Of a stretch of DNA of 64,000 bases, positions 63,617 to 64,000 are shown in pieces. Each line of letters opens with the position of its first letter. Position 1 is the first letter of the stretch. The notes beneath the pieces were generated by a model. It did no database searches. It had not been told where the DNA came from and saw only the letters and a program-made list of their open reading frames with translations. The DNA comes from Peptoniphilus mikwangii. Its GTDB lineage: Bacteria > Bacillota > Clostridia > Tissierellales > Peptoniphilaceae. The stretch is from the NCBI RefSeq assembly GCF_000468535.1, contig NZ_AUQY01000002.1, forward strand, positions 248,001 through 312,000, in the 5' to 3' direction. Made by a program: the position numbers and the translations under genes.

Positions 63617-64000
63617 CTACCTCCCCAACCTTTTAAGTGCTTCTTTTATCATCTTAGATACATCAAAATTCTCGTCAATCCCGGTAAGAGCCTTCTTAGC
63701 CTCATACTTATTGTAACCTAAACTAATCAAAGCTTCAACCGCAGGAGAAATATCTATTTCTTCTTTCAGGCTATTTTTTAATTCTTTAACGTCAAACCGA
63801 GTTTCAAAATTATATTTTGAAACCTTATCTTTTAATTCAAGAACTATTCTATCGGCTGTCTTCTTACCTATACCCGGAGAACTTGTAAGAGCCTTACTAT
63901 TTTCATCAAGTATAGCAACTATTATTTGAGAAGCAGATAATGTAGAAAGTATACCCATACTCGCTTTAGGACCAACCGATGTTACTGATGTAAGTAAATC
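63617..64000 (-). CDS. ruvA: Holliday junction DNA helicase RuvA, C-terminal part
   Basis: The gene runs out of the window on its 5' side: 127 in-frame codons are visible to position 64000, with no start needed inside. The visible part begins in the helix-hairpin-helix region ([15 protein letters not shown] and [20 protein letters not shown]), which grips the four-way junction DNA. It ends with the flexible linker and domain III ([19 protein letters not shown]) that contacts RuvB. The family is about 200 residues, so roughly 70 N-terminal residues are missing. Confidence 0.95.
   Translation of the reverse strand, partial: DLLTSVTSVGPKASMGILSTLSASQIIVAILDENSKALTSSPGIGKKTADRIVLELKDKVSKYNFETRFDVKELKNSLKEEIDISPAVEALISLGYNKYEAKKALTGIDENFDVSKMIKEALKRLGR

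Overview
This 64 kb window is AT-rich chromosomal DNA from a low-GC Gram-positive anaerobe. A C-family replicative polymerase (PolC), RNase Y, an aspartate T-box leader, the recA-cinA-pgsA-rimO-ftsK order, an arginine deiminase operon and a SCIFF ranthipeptide locus together point to the Clostridia/Tissierellia. My best guess is a Peptoniphilaceae-type coccus such as Parvimonas; this is inference from gene content, not a database match. Nearly every gene lies on the minus strand. Only the LysM gene at the left edge and ychF read on the plus strand. No rRNA operon, insertion sequence, prophage or CRISPR array was seen.

Layout, left to right. 0-6.7 kb: a LysM protein, a large inverted-repeat structure, the arginine deiminase operon (arcA-arcB-arcC and a YfcC-type transporter) and a probable AraC-family regulator with two DNA-binding domains. 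6.8-19 kb: a tyrosine recombinase, rny, then a four-gene cassette encoding an Mre11-like nuclease and a Rad50/SbcC-like ATPase divided over three polypeptides, inserted between recA and rny, followed by recA, cinA, pgsA, rimO and ftsK. 19-40.5 kb: dut, pnp, rpsO, the rimP-nusA-rnpM-infB-rbfA-nrnA-truB-ribF operon, polC, and the rpsB-tsf-pyrH-frr-uppS-cdsA-rseP-ispG cluster. 40.5-44.6 kb: an ABC transporter with a degenerate ATPase, ychF, a HIBCH-like hydrolase and tRNA-Arg(CCG). 44.6-57 kb: two uncharacterised membrane/coiled-coil proteins, rseC, aspS with a T-box, a divergent murE, hemZ, a metallo-hydrolase, dtd, a bifunctional (p)ppGpp enzyme and recJ. 57.4-64 kb: the SCIFF maturase and its 48-residue precursor (a small gene easy to miss), yajC, tgt, queA, a SpoIID-like protein, ruvB and a partial ruvA.

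Functionally the window is mainly information processing: replication, recombination, translation initiation, RNA decay, tRNA modification and the stringent response. The accessory parts are arginine catabolism for ATP, the ranthipeptide locus and the unusual nuclease/ATPase cassette. The most interesting observations are: the split Rad50-like complex with a C-terminal C2H2-like zinc site; the tandem AraC regulator with repeated TACGAA motifs before arcA; a PolC whose PHP domain has lost several metal-ligand histidines; an ABC ATPase lacking its signature and switch residues; structured leaders before rpsB and rpsO; and a recurrent pattern of intrinsic terminators placed just ahead of the next gene's ribosome binding site.
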